Below, piece by piece: positions 48,701 through 59,280 of a DNA stretch of 64,000 nt. This DNA is from Adiantum capillus-veneris (lineage: Eukaryota > Streptophyta > Polypodiopsida > Polypodiales > Pteridaceae). The notes under the pieces were generated by a model. The model saw only the letters and a list, made by a program, of their open reading frames with translations. It made no database searches and was not told the DNA's origin. The position numbers and the translations under genes are program-made. The stretch covers positions 125,886,470 through 125,950,469 of the forward strand of contig CM043962.1 of the NCBI GenBank assembly GCA_014529385.2, written 5' to 3'. Each line of letters opens with the position of its first letter. The stretch's first letter is position 1.

Positions 48701-49713
48701 CATCACATTGGACATCAAAAGGCTTTGAGATATCGGGTAGTGTAAGCATAGGTTGAGAGATAAGCTTCTCTTTGAGCTTGTCGAATCCTCCTTGCTCTTT
48801 TGCAGTCCATGTATACCTAACGTTCTTTTTTGTTAAGTCATGATATGGTCCTGCTATTAGTGATAATTTTTCTATGAAGCATCTATAGTATGCATAAATA
48901 CCAATAAACCTTTCTAGGTCATGTAAATTCCTTGGATTAGGCCATCCTTTTATTACCTCTAAATTTTTTGAATCCATTTGGATGCCATCTTGAGAGATAA
49001 TGTGACTTAAGTATTGAATCTCTTGTAGGAAAAATTCCCTCATTTTTTTTAATGAAAAGTTCATTCTCTCTTAGAACTTAAAAGATTACTTGGAGATGTT
49101 GCTTATGCTCCTCAAGAGAGTTGGAGTAGATAATAACATCATCAAAGAATACTCCCCAGTAAAATTGCGGGCGGCGGGGCCTAAAAAGTTTCTCCATTAA
49201 GCAGCCGAATGTGTCCAGAGCATTAGTCAAGCCAAAAGGCATGCCAAGATATCAATAAAGACCAAATTTTGTACGAAAAGTGGTCTTTATCTTCATTGAC
49301 TACCCTTAATGATAGACACTTTTAAGGTCAATCCTATTGAAGTAGGTAGAGCCTTGTAATTTATCAAATAGATCTTCTCCCTGTGGCATGCAAAATGAAT
49401 TTTTGATAGTGATACTTTTTAATGCTCTATAGTCGACACACATACAATATGTGTCATCTTTCTTTTATACTAAAAGGATTGGTGAAAAAAATGGTGAAGA
49501 GCTAGGTCTCACCATCCCTTTTTCTACTAATTCATGGACTTGCCTCATGATCTCCTCTTGTTGAGCTTGTAAAACTCGATAAGGAGGTTTATCACGTGGT
49601 GAGCTTCCTGGTAGAACCTCTATTGCATGATCATCATCCCCTTGTTTTAGAGGTAACTCTGTAGGGATATCATCAATAAAAACATCTTGGAGTTTACTTA
49701 GGAAATTAAACAA
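48672..49713 (-). pseudogene. reverse transcriptase of element B
   Basis: From right to left on the minus strand: LQDVFIDDIPTELPLKQGDD and PPYRVLQAQQEEIMRQVHEL (RT start), CVDYRALKSITIKNSFCMP, FFDDVIIYS (catalytic Asp pair, 49135-49149), then QEIQYLSHIISQDGIQMDSK and RNLHDLERFIGIYAYYRCFI (thumb and tether). At least four frame changes and stops break it. It is a normal gypsy RT in content but cannot work. Confidence 0.82.
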
Positions 49714-49719
49714 CTCTAA

Positions 49720-50616
49720 TCACTCTTGATTCCCACCATTTTTATCTAGTAAAACATTAGGATCATTTATAGATTCCTTAACAAAAATCATGTACGCAAA
49801 AATTGAGCTTTTCATTGACTTATCAAAAGCAAGCATATTTACAAGGGGCATGTTACTACCCAACTCGTTAGCATCTATATACATGTTCTTTTCCTGTACT
49901 TGAAATATATTCTCCTTTAAGGGAACTTCATATTAGTAGCCATGCAATTGAACCATGGTGCCCCTAAGATAACATCCTCGTGCTGGAGAGGGGAGACGAA
50001 GAAGTCTTCTTTGTTGATGTAGCTTTATACATGAAGCCTCAATTTCCCAATCAAGAAAGTAAAGGAAGAGTTTGCACCTTGAAAGCCCTATCGGCGCCAT
50101 CACAATGTCTCCCATCTCATAAGCATGTATGTCTAATTTGGTAGCAAACTCCGTTGATATAAAGTTGTGATTTGAGCTAGGGCCGAAAAGGATAAAGGCA
50201 TCATGCTCTCTCACCATTCCCCAAGCATAGGAAAGGGGAGATCCTTTGCAATGAGCATCCCCTTTTGGAGTTTCAACCATAGAAGCTCTAGGTGGCTCAT
50301 TGTGTGAATTTATTTGGGGGCAAGTGCAATAGCCATATCCTTGCTCCCCACACTTAAAGCACTTGTTGTCTTTGCGAAAATGCTCTAGCTCTTCATGAGA
50401 GAATCTATTCTTCCCTTTGTAGACACCTTTCTCCTTAGTTTTGTTGTTGTTGTTGCTAGAGTTTCCTTTAGAAGAATTGTTAGTATTGTTCTTCCCTTTA
50501 GTTTCATTTCGGTCTTCAGTTTCCATGGGCTTAGAATTCCTCTTAGCCTCTTGTTGGAAATTGATTTGTGAAGCAGAGATGGTCCTAGGCCTTTGAGAAT
50601 TGACATATCCGGCCAT
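49720..50616 (-). pseudogene. Gag C-terminus and protease of element B
   Basis: The frame 49933-50616 has an Asn/Lys-rich basic stretch and a zinc knuckle CFKCGEQGYGYCTC with Tyr in place of the His ligand, then FILFGPSSNHNFISTEFATK, where the protease motif that normally reads FDPGS has lost its catalytic Asp. The protease tail continues in other frames to 49720. Both changes say the copy is dead. Confidence 0.78.
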
Positions 50617-51621
50617 GTCTTTAGATAGCCCAACACAAAACTATTGTTTTTGTTGTCCAAAGTCTATCTTTTCGTAGACAATGGCTTTGAGACGGAAATT
50701 CCAAAAGTTTTCCACATACTTGTGGATAGACTCGTAGGGGGATAGCTTCAAAATTTTCCATTTGGTAAGAACTTTGTCTTTATCATTGCATGCAAGAAAC
50801 TGCTTCATTATGGAAGCTCTTATTAGGGCTTTCCACATCCTTGGAGCTTTTCCATTAGCTCGTAGACTAGCCCACCATTCTCTGGTGGATTTTGAAAATG
50901 CATAGCTACATGTTGAAGCTTAGAGGACTCCGTGAAGCCCTCATCTCCAAAGGCTGCATCAAATTGCTAGGTAAAGGACAAGACTTTGTCCGTAGCACCA
51001 AAGGTGCCATCATAGGTGAGAAAAGAGATGTTCCCTCCCCCCCCCTCTTTGAACTTCTTGAGCTTGTTGGACCTTTTCCAAGCAGCATAAGACTTTTGAT
51101 GCCCTCTCCTTTTGGGCTCTTTGGGGGATAAGCTGCTACTTTCATCGGAAGAAGAGGAATGTGATGAGGATAAAGAAGAGGGTGACCTCTTTCTCTCCTT
51201 TTTCTTCTTTTGATTCCTCTCTTCCTTCTTGGGATTACAAGAAGGACTGTACGGAGATCTTTTCCACTTGGAAGAAGTTGGAGATCTTGGTGACCGTCGT
51301 CTTTGTGGAGCCACATCTTCCAAAGGGTTTGGAGATTCACTTCTTTCTCTTTCATATGGTTCTTCCTCTTCTCTCATTGGAGAGAATCTTCTTTTGGAAG
51401 TCTCACGAAGAGGATTCTTAAGTACTCTCTCTTATTGGGGAGTTTGGAGAATCCCATGGGTGAAGTTGTTGAACAGCACCTTGTAGAGTGGGGTTGCCCA
51501 TGGCTTGTTGTAGCCTGGTGACAAGATAATTCACAAGCACAGGGGCATCATTAATATCACCTTCATGTGCAAAATCAAATTCATCAATATTCATTCTACT
51601 CTCTTTATTATTGTCAGCCGT
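50617..51621 (-). pseudogene. Gag N-terminal part of element B
   Basis: The frame 50967-51377 is a Lys/Ser/Arg-rich region ending NISFLTYDGTFGATDKVLSF, a capsid start. 50641-50838 has FLACNDKDKVLTKWKILKLS. The start codon expected at 51621-51619 by comparison with A (ATG) reads ACG here. Confidence 0.72.
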
Positions 51622-51716
51622 GCGAAAAAAAATCAGGTGTATTTTTTGGTAACTTAAAAACCTCTCCTAAAAAGCTTAAGGATGTGTCCTCTTAAGAAAG
51701 AAAAAAGAAACCAATA

Positions 51717-51728
51717 GCTCTGATACCA
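51717..51728 (-). other. primer-binding site of element B, initiator-Met type
   Basis: The minus strand reads TGGTATCAGAGC, one base from the LTR that starts TGTAATGG at 51730. Confidence 0.9.
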
Positions 51729-51729
51729 A

Positions 51730-52417
51730 TGTAATGGAATATGGATAATAACATTGATTGTAGCGGAATTAAAGTGACTGTAGTGAGCATTTCATTAAAA
51801 GAATTCCTAATGAAAATAGAGAGAGTGCTTGAATGAATGTAGCAAAAGAAACATTACACCTAGTTAGCTTAGCATGAACAATACTTGTAAAAGAGAGAGA
51901 ATTAGAGAAATTGACAACAGTTGAGGATCGGATTTATGTCCCCCCTCCAAAAATCTTTTGTATTATATGTTCTCTCGTAAAGAGAGACTTGGTACAATAC
52001 ATTGACTTGGTATGATACATTCTTTGTGTTCCTTGAGACCTAGTCAATTCCATGAAGATGGAAAGCTTCATGCACCAAATATTATGCCCAAGACAACAAT
52101 TAAATTTACTTGCAATAGACATGAACCTGTCCTCGACCTAAAACTCAAGACCTCAAACACCTTCAAAGGTGAATAGAGTTGGGAGGGAGTGAGGAAAGTG
52201 TAGAGGAAGAAGATGTACCATACAAGAAAGAAGTATTCTCCTTACATATCATCACTCTTAGAGCATACCTTAGCATAGTAATGGAGATTTGAGAAGATGA
52301 TGAGCATGCTTTATAGCTTGACTCTTGCTTGGATTTGCATTCCATAGCCAAGAGATGTTGGTGTAGGCTCTATACTTCTCAAGCTTGGAGAAGGAGATGA
52401 CTTCTTGCTTAACACAG

Positions 52418-52455
<38 letters not shown>

Positions 52456-54016
52456 GTCGACCTAGCTAGAATACACTAGTTGCAAGCTCATTGGCCCAAA
52501 CTTAGGGCTAGCCAATGAAAGGCCTAGGTCATATCAAGCAAAGGGTGTAGCATTTAGACAAGTGTCCTTCTTCCCCATTTTGAGAGAGCTTGATTTATTA
52601 AATAATTGAAGCTAAGTTCTTTTATCTCTCTAGGTCAACTGGCAAATAGGAATAAAGCTTGCACATGGTTTGCTCAATTCTCATTGGAATCGTTGATAGA
52701 TTGTCCAATAGGAATAAAGGGAGTTGTATTCTTATTGTTTCTTTTTATGGGCTTTTCCATAAAGTTTAAGCTTAATTCTCATTAGTCATTTCCATAGGCT
52801 ATCCAATAGCATTCAAGCTTAGAGTCCCAAGGCCTCAAACATTTTCGAAGGTGGAGAGAGCTAGCGGGGAATGAGGGTAGGGAAGAGGAAGAAGAACCAT
52901 TTATATGAGAAAGAAATAGTTCCTCACTTATCATCACTCTTCTTGCTTAGCATAGCATAATAGCATAGTAATGAAGATTGAGAATATGAAAAGCTTAAGC
53001 ATTGAAGCATGGCTTTTGGTTGGATTTACATTCCATAGCCAAGAGTGTTAGAATAGTAATAAAGATGGAGAATATGGAAAGCTTGAGCATTGAAGCATGG
53101 CTCTTGGTTGGATTTACATTCCATAGCCAAGAGTGTTGGTGTAGGTTCTCAACTTCTCAACAAGCTTGGAGAGGGAGATGGAGTTCTTGCACTGGGAACT
53201 TCACACAATGACAGAGTGTGTGAGTGTGTGGGAGAGAGTATACCTTGCAAACAAGCCCCCTACTTGCTTGGGTTGACCCCCTCTTCTAGCTCATGCATGA
53301 AGCTCATTGGCTCTCTCAAACAAGCCTGGGTCCATTCAAGAAGTAGGGGTGTCCTCCTTTTCCTTTTTGAGAGAGAGGACTTGATAAATGCTTTAAAAAT
53401 TAATTTAATTAGCTAAAATATTATTGGATCCCTTTAGAGATCAACCAATATGCTTTAGGCATACCGTGAGGGTAACCTAGCTAGGGGCTTGACATGTGTC
53501 CCTTTTGCCTCTTTGAGCAAGAGGTGCCCTTTGGATGAGGGAGTGGACACTCAAGCCCACCCCCTACTCTCATGGCTCGCCCCCTCCTTTGTAGGCCTTG
53601 CTTTGAATTTTTAAGTACCTCAACCACCTTAGCCCCCAAGTACCTTAATCATTTCAAGCCCCTTAGTTAGCAAGCACGACAAACACCCCAAGCACCTTAG
53701 TCAGCAAGCACGACAAGCACCTCAAGCTTGGGTCGGGTTCCCACCTCAAGCACATCCCTAGCTTTCCTAAGGTCTAAGGACTTTTAACACTAACCTTTGG
53801 AAGTCTTCATAGAAGCTAACTCTAATGTCTTTAAGCTCCATTAGTTAGCATTGCTCTTTCGCTGACCACCTCTCATTTGGACATGGCCCCGTGTTGAGAT
53901 AGATCCATAAGAACATGTCTATATTTCAACCCTTATTCTCGTTTATTCTCCCACATTAAATGATCAATTTAATATGAGAAAATCATTTGGGTTGGTTAGT
54001 TATTAGATTTATGACA
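51730..54016 (-). mobile_element. 5' LTR of element B, mosaic
   Basis: 2.29 kb, TGTAATGG to TTATGACA. 51730-52818 follows the B 3' LTR type (shared with 33127-33770). At 52819 it switches to sequence resembling the A LTR (AAGGCCTCAAAC...GGTGGAGAGA, as at 35240 and 45930), then returns to a B-like end. It also carries an 88-bp tandem duplication at 52982-53157. Confidence 0.8.
52982..53157. repeat. 88-bp tandem duplication in B LTR
   Basis: Two units sharing AGCATTGAAGCATGGCT and TTGGTTGGATTTACATTCC, offset by 88 bp. Confidence 0.9.
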
Positions 54017-55383
54017 ATTTGCTTTTTTTGGAAACTGCTAGGTTTGCACGTGAACGGATCCAAGCTCCCCATAGAGGGATAAGAAAATCTAAGCCTCTAG
54101 CCTGGATATTAAAAGGACCAAAGAATATCGTAACCCAGGTCAGCTTATGCCAACTACTTAGCTTATCTATGGAGAACATGTACAGCTTCCTGAATAGGAG
54201 GGTGGCCCATTCCTGACTAGGGTCTTCTAGTGCTTGAATGATGAGTTTTATCGTTATCTTGTCTGCCCAGTTGTTTAAGTTTTTCACACCCAATCCTCCC
54301 TTTGTTACCGGTAGCAACAGACCTCCCAATAGAGTGTAGAGGCTGAACTTTTGAAGGGGTTCCAAGCCCAGAGGAAGTTCTTGCAATACTTACTGATGAT
54401 GCCTAGATGGGAATCAGGAGGACGACAACAACTGATGAAGAAGAGCACGTACAAAGTAAGGAAGTGATTAATGACCATCACCCTACCAGCCAGAGAGGCT
54501 TGAAATACTTTCTGGCGGTCCAATTTAGATATGAACTATTCCAAAACCCAATCCAATTGTTGCTTGGGTGACACTTACCCAAAGGGGATACCCAACAGCC
54601 TATACACTTCCCTTTCCTGAAGAATTTTACATCCCTGCTGAAGGAGCCATCGAGGTAGTAGGGAAATGGAAGCTCTGATGCAAGTTTTATTGTGGTTAAA
54701 CCTTGATCCAAAAGCGGTATAGAAGATTTCCATGGAAGCCCAAAAGGCATGAAGGGAATTGGATTCATTGCATAGGAGAGAATTTTTGTCATCCGCAAAT
54801 TGAGATAGACATTGTTGTTGGTCACCGTCTGTAAAGGGGATACCTTTGATAGCCCATTCCACCATTCTTCCTTTGACTAGACATTTGAGCCCATCTGCAC
54901 TGATTGCAAATAGAAGAGGGGCCAGGGGGCAACCTTGCTTAATGGACTTGTTGAGCTCAAAAAATTCAGAATGGGCTCCATTAAGGGAGACCCTGGCCCT
55001 TGCATGGCCAAATAACGTGGTTACAAACCGGATCAGCCCGTGTCCAAACCCCATTTTTTCCAAATTGAGAATGATGAAGGACCATTCAAGTCGGTCATAG
55101 GCTTTATTAAAGTTAATCTTGACAAATACATAATCAAATCCAATGTCTTCTGCATGTTCAATACCTTCCCATAGAGCTATGACCGCCTTGATGATCCTTC
55201 TCACTTTAATGAAGCCTTTTTGTTCAATACAAATCCATTTCATTAGAATAGGCGTGATCCGGAGAGCAACCAGTTTAGCAAAAATCTTATAGCAAGTGTT
55301 GAGCATTGTAAGTGGTCTTCAATTAGCAAGGTCTTCCCTGGCACCTTTCTTGTGCAGCAGTTTAATGATGCCCGTGTTGATAG
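54017..55383 (-). pseudogene. LINE (L1-type) reverse transcriptase fragment
   Basis: The minus strand encodes, from 55383 leftward, GIIKLLHKKGAREDLAN and LNTCYKIFAKLVALRI (RT start), FVKINFNKAYDRLEWSFI, KSIKQGCPLAPLLFAISADG and SQFADDKNSLL, the F-A-D-D catalytic motif of non-LTR RTs. Frame shifts follow, then QASLAGRVMVINHFLTLYVL and KGGLGVKNLNNWADKITIKL (the L1 C-terminal region). The endonuclease is absent because the copy begins in RT. It abuts element D at 55383 and the B LTR at 54016. RNA templates for LINEs are often 5'-truncated in this way. Confidence 0.88.
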
Positions 55384-56111
55384 AGAACGAAGAAAAGCTT
55401 GTGGAATGTGGATTCATATACCCTATTGAGCACTCAGAATGGGTGTCTCCAATAGTGATTGTGCCAAAAAAGGATGGGAAACTCAGAGTGTGCGTGGATC
55501 TCAAGAAGGTCAATTCCGCCACTAGGAGGGACCATTACCCCTTGCTATATTCAGAACATGTGCTTGAAAGAGTTGCATGGAAGAAAGATTATAGCTTTTT
55601 AGATGGGTGCTCTGGCTACAATCAAATCACAATTGCGCAGGAGAACCAAGCTAAAACAACCTTTATAACCGAATTTGGAGTGTTCGCATTTCGTGTTATG
55701 GCTTTTGGCTTAACCAATGCCCCGGCTACCTTTCAAAGATTAATAAACACTGCTTTTAGAGAATATTTGAGGGAGTTTTGTGAAGCTTTCTTAGATGACC
55801 TTTGTGTTTATTCCTCTTGGAAAGAACATCTATCATGCTTACGAAAAGTGTTTGAGAAGTGTAGATTGTATCGCATCTCCTTAAACCCTTTCAAATGCCA
55901 ATTTTGGGTTAAACATAGAGTCATTTTAGGGCATATAGTGTCCAAAAATGGGATTTCCACAGATGAGGGCAAAATTAAAGCCATTGCTGAATTGCCACCA
56001 CCTACAAATTATAAAGGAGTTCAAAGGTTCATGGGCCATGTTGGTTATTACCGACGGTTTATTTTAAACTTTGCCGAGATAGCTCATCCTTTGTACAAGC
56101 TTCTTATTTAG
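55384..56111 (+). pseudogene. Ty3/gypsy reverse transcriptase of element D
   Basis: Starts inside RT at ENEEKLVECGFIYPIEHSEW, then VPKKDGKLRVCVDLKKVN, FLDGCSGYNQITIA, RVMAFGLTNAPATFQRLINT and FLDD (55788-55799, the catalytic YxDD with Phe), then GHIVSKNGISTDEGKIKAIA and QRFMGHVGYYRRFILNFAEI. The frame is open until a TAG at 56109-56111, then continues in the same frame. The 5' half of D (LTR, gag, canonical protease) is not in the window. The cut at about 55384 coincides with the LINE end. Confidence 0.9.
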
Positions 56112-57128
56112 TTCCAATGGACTGCGGAGTGTGACCATGCTTATGAGTCATTGAAAAAGACCTTGACTAGTGCTCCTATTCTACGAGTGCCCAATTGGAA
56201 TGTAATTTTTCATGTGCATATTGATACATCGAACTTTGCTATTGGGTGTGTTCTAGCTCAACCAGGAAAACATAAACTGGACTACCCCATTAGCTTTGCA
56301 AGTCGTCAGTTGAATGATGCTGAGAGAAACTACACCACTACAGAGCGAGAAGGTTTAGGTATGATTTATGCAATGAAGAAATTTCGCTACTACTTTCTGG
56401 CCAACAAGTTTGTGTTCTATGTTGATCATCAAACCTTGTTGTATCTAGTAAATAAACCTTGTTCCACGGGAAAAATTACACGATGGTTGTTAATTCTCCT
56501 TGAGTTTGATTTTACCGTTGTGATGAGACCTCGTAAAAGACATGTCATGGCGGATCATTTGTCTCGCATACCCAATGGTGAAGCCCCTATTGGAATCGAT
56601 GATGAGTTGCCCGATACTTCTCTATTCTTAGTCGAAACCATACCTGAATGGAGTGAGAAGATTGTGAACTTTCTAATTAATGGTTTTCCCCCCAAAGAGC
56701 TTCGTAAAGACATAGCTCGAAAACTGTTAAAAGAATGTGAACCTTACTCTCTCATTGCAGGAACTCTCTGTAGGCTAGGGAAGGATGATATTCTTAGACG
56801 TTGTGCCCGTGAGGATGAGTATTTATACATACTGCAAGAAGCCCACATGGGTATAGCCGGAGGACATTTCTCAAGGGAACTAACAGCTAGAAAGGTGTTG
56901 CAATCAGGCTATTGGTGGCCAGCCTTATTTAAGGATGCATCACTTTTTGCAAAAGGATGTGATGAATGCCAACGTTACAAGATCACACAACGAAAAGATA
57001 GGATGCCCTTACACCCTGTTAAAGTGACTCAACCATTTGAAAAATGGGGTTTGGACTTTGTAGGCCCAATTAGTCCGGCAGCTCGTAGCACTCAAATCGA
57101 TATATTATCGTTGCCACTGACTATGTGA
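56112..57128 (+). pseudogene. RNase H and integrase N-terminus of element D
   Basis: Same frame as RT. FHVHIDTSNFAIGCVLAQPG and PISFASRQLNDAERNYTTTE, then FYVDHQTLLYLVNKP (RNase H), MADHLSRIPNGEAP (its end), then integrase HMGIAGGHFSRELTARKVLQ, DECQRYKITQRKDRM and KWGLDFVGPISP, with the first catalytic Asp. A frameshift at about 57097 follows. Apart from the single TAG at 56109 the RT-RNase H-integrase frame is open for about 1.8 kb, so this copy is younger than A, B and F. Confidence 0.9.
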
Positions 57129-57900
57129 CAAAGTGGGCGGAAGCCAGGGCGACACGTAAGGCCGATGCGAGGTCAACTGCCAAGTTTCTCTTTGAGAACA
57201 TTATTACAAGATTTGGTTGTCCCTTTGAGATTGTGAGTGACAATGCTACTCATTTTATAAATGGATTAATAAAATAACTCACTACCAACTTTATGATATC
57301 TCACCATAAGTCCACACCTTATTATCCACAAGCAAATGGCCAAGCTGAGAGCACCAATAAGACCTTAATCTCTATCTTAACCAAAACGGTGGAAGCTCAT
57401 CGCACAGATTGGGATTTAAAGCTTACATCAGCTCTATGGGCTTATCGTACTGCATACAAAGTTGCCATTAACTGCACACCATTCAAGATGGTGTATGGCC
57501 AAGAATCGGTTATGCCATGGGAGTTTGTCGTTCCTAGTCTTTGAGTAGCTTCTCAAGAAGGTTGGGATGGTAATCCCTTAGTTGAGCGATTATATATCCT
57601 TGAAAGGCTAGATAAAGAGAGATAATTAGCTGTGCAAAATGCACTTGTGGAGAAAGATAGGAGGAAGAAATGGTTTGACCGTCATCTAAAGAACAAAGAT
57701 ATCAATGTTGGTGATAAAGTCCTTATGTATGGAGTGCGTAACGAAAAGAAAAAGTTGAAATATGCGAAAAAAGGACCATATAGAGTATGTGAGATCACCC
57801 CACAAGGAACCATTCGTGTGGAGACTCTTGATGGAGGTGAAACCATTGGATTCCTCAATGGGAGCAAATTTAAAAGATACTATGATTCTTTAAGCGAAGA
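57129..57900 (+). pseudogene. integrase core and C-terminus of element D
   Basis: After the frameshift: IIVATDYVTKWAEARATRKA, EIVSDNATHFI (second Asp, with Gly of SDNG changed to Ala), a stop, then STPYYPQANGQAESTNKTLI with the catalytic Glu, and TDWDLKLTSALWAYRTAYKV. Two more stops (near 57542 and 57622) precede the C-terminal domain (57632 on), which has GDKVLMYGVRNEKKKLKYAK and a GPY/F-like KKGPYRVCEITPQGTIRVET. No chromodomain is visible. Confidence 0.85.
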
Positions 57901-58489
57901 GGAGCTACGTGCCATCCATACGAAAAAGGCAGCCAAGGCACAAACAGAATTGAAGAAGATACAAGCTCAAGCTGAGGCTAAGGAGCGACAACAACTCATA
58001 AGACGAAAACGAGAGGCTAACCTTGGAGTCACACATGCATTCCACGTTGAAACCGATGAGGATTGGTTGGACTCTGACACACCTCTACGATACCCTATTG
58101 AGCTAAACAACACCTATGGAAAAGTGCTATATAACGCCTTATTGGACACGGGTGCTAAATATAATCTGCTATCATATGGCGTGTGGTGTCAGTTAGGGAA
58201 GCCACCTCTATCTGAGAGTATTATCCAAGTCAAGGGTGTCAACAAGAAAAAAATTATGATTTTTGGAATCTGACACACTTCTGTCAGTTATAACAATGGG
58301 GTTGTAGCTCAAGACTTTTTGGTCATGCCTGTTGGAACTATGGAGGGTAATATAAACCTAGGACACACGTGGATGATAACCACCAAATGCACTATTGATT
58401 GGGGGACAGGGGGTGTCACAACACAAAAACCAACTTTAGCCCTGCCACTCAATCCATATTTCCTAAGATATTGCCTCTTAAGGAAATAA
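57901..58489 (+). pseudogene. aspartic-protease-like domain fused in frame after D integrase
   Basis: Continues the integrase C-terminal frame without a break through a charged linker (EELRAIHTKKAAKAQTELKK, LIRRKREANLGVT, DEDWLDSDTPLRYPIELNNT) into YNALLDTGAKYNLLSYGVW, a D-T-G-A active-site motif at 58145-58156. Then VKGVNKKKIMIFGI, a TGA at 58271-58273, and in the same frame QDFLVMPVGTMEGN and INLGHTWMITTKCTIDWGTG, the ILG-type C-terminal block of retropepsins. In Ty3/gypsy the protease normally precedes RT. Here a complete-looking one follows integrase. The domain call rests on motif and order. Its activity is unknown. Confidence 0.75.
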
Positions 58490-59223
58490 AACCCAAAACA
58501 TTGCATGTCCAAGAATTTGAACCATATGTCCCCATAGCCCAAGTCTCTAGAGCTTTAACTGATGTAGCTGAAATAAAGCTTGAGACACACAAGACCCATC
58601 CCAATATAACAAAGAAAACATGCAAGTGGGTCCCTAAAGCTTCTTTAGCAACCATAGCCAGTGCTAAAAGACTGGAGCCTGGTAAGAGATGTTCCATTCG
58701 CCCCAAGAAATGTAAAGAAATGTTGCGTTGGATTCCTAAAAAACTATTGGAATCCCAAGGCTACTATAAAGGAAATGATCAAATCTGGGTGCCAAAACGT
58801 AAATTGTGCTCTTACTTGTCACGGGGCCCATGTGAGCTCAATCCTGTGGCTCCAAAACAAATTGAAGATCGCGGAAAAGGAAAAATCACGGAATGCGACA
58901 CACCCCCAGAGCTAGTTTGGGTACCAAAGAAAGAACGATTTGTTCCACCTAGCTCAAGAACAGGGAAATCAAATGAAGCTTCTTGCTCTTCATGTAGTTC
59001 CTATATGGAAATAGAAGCTTCGGCACAACCTCCATCTACCATTGTACATATCCATACAAGCAAGAAAGAGTTTGCACCTCCCGTTGTAAATTCACCACCT
59101 ATAACAATGTTGCAAATAAAATCATGGAAGAGTACCTTACCACCCTTGCAACTAGATGAAACGCATAGGGTGGTCGAAAACTATTGGTTAAAGCCTTCAC
59201 CTATAACAACTTGGAACAACTAG
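58490..59223 (+). pseudogene. WVPK-repeat coding region of element D
   Basis: A basic, Pro-rich open frame that takes over from the protease frame by a shift near 58450-58490. It holds four W-V/I-P-K motifs: CKWVPKASL (58624), LRWIPKKLL (58726), IWVPKRKLC (58783) and VWVPKKERF (58915), spaced 34, 19 and 44 residues. Each is followed by basic residues. Cys residues occur between them (GKRCSIRPKKCKE, KRKLCSYLSRGPCE, SCSSCSSYM). It ends 44 bp before the polypurine tract. The same motif set occurs in element F. I do not recognise the family. Confidence 0.7.
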
Positions 59224-59266
59224 TTTCAAAGGGTGACGATATCATTTCAAACGGTATGATCTACCC

Positions 59267-59280
59267 AAGGAAGGGGGGAG
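59267..59280 (+). other. polypurine tract of element D
   Basis: AAGGAAGGGGGGAG immediately before TGTTTGGTG, the probable LTR start. Confidence 0.8.

Noticed and set aside
52163-53416. Short frames in the B LTR with MKHG.WLDLHSIAKSV repeated
   Set aside because: Produced by the 88-bp tandem duplication in non-coding LTR sequence.
55384-59223. Endogenous pararetrovirus, because of protease order and FLDD
   Set aside because: A clear integrase with Asp, Asp and Glu residues and a polypurine tract plus LTR start point to Ty3/gypsy. No movement-protein or coat-protein pattern seen.
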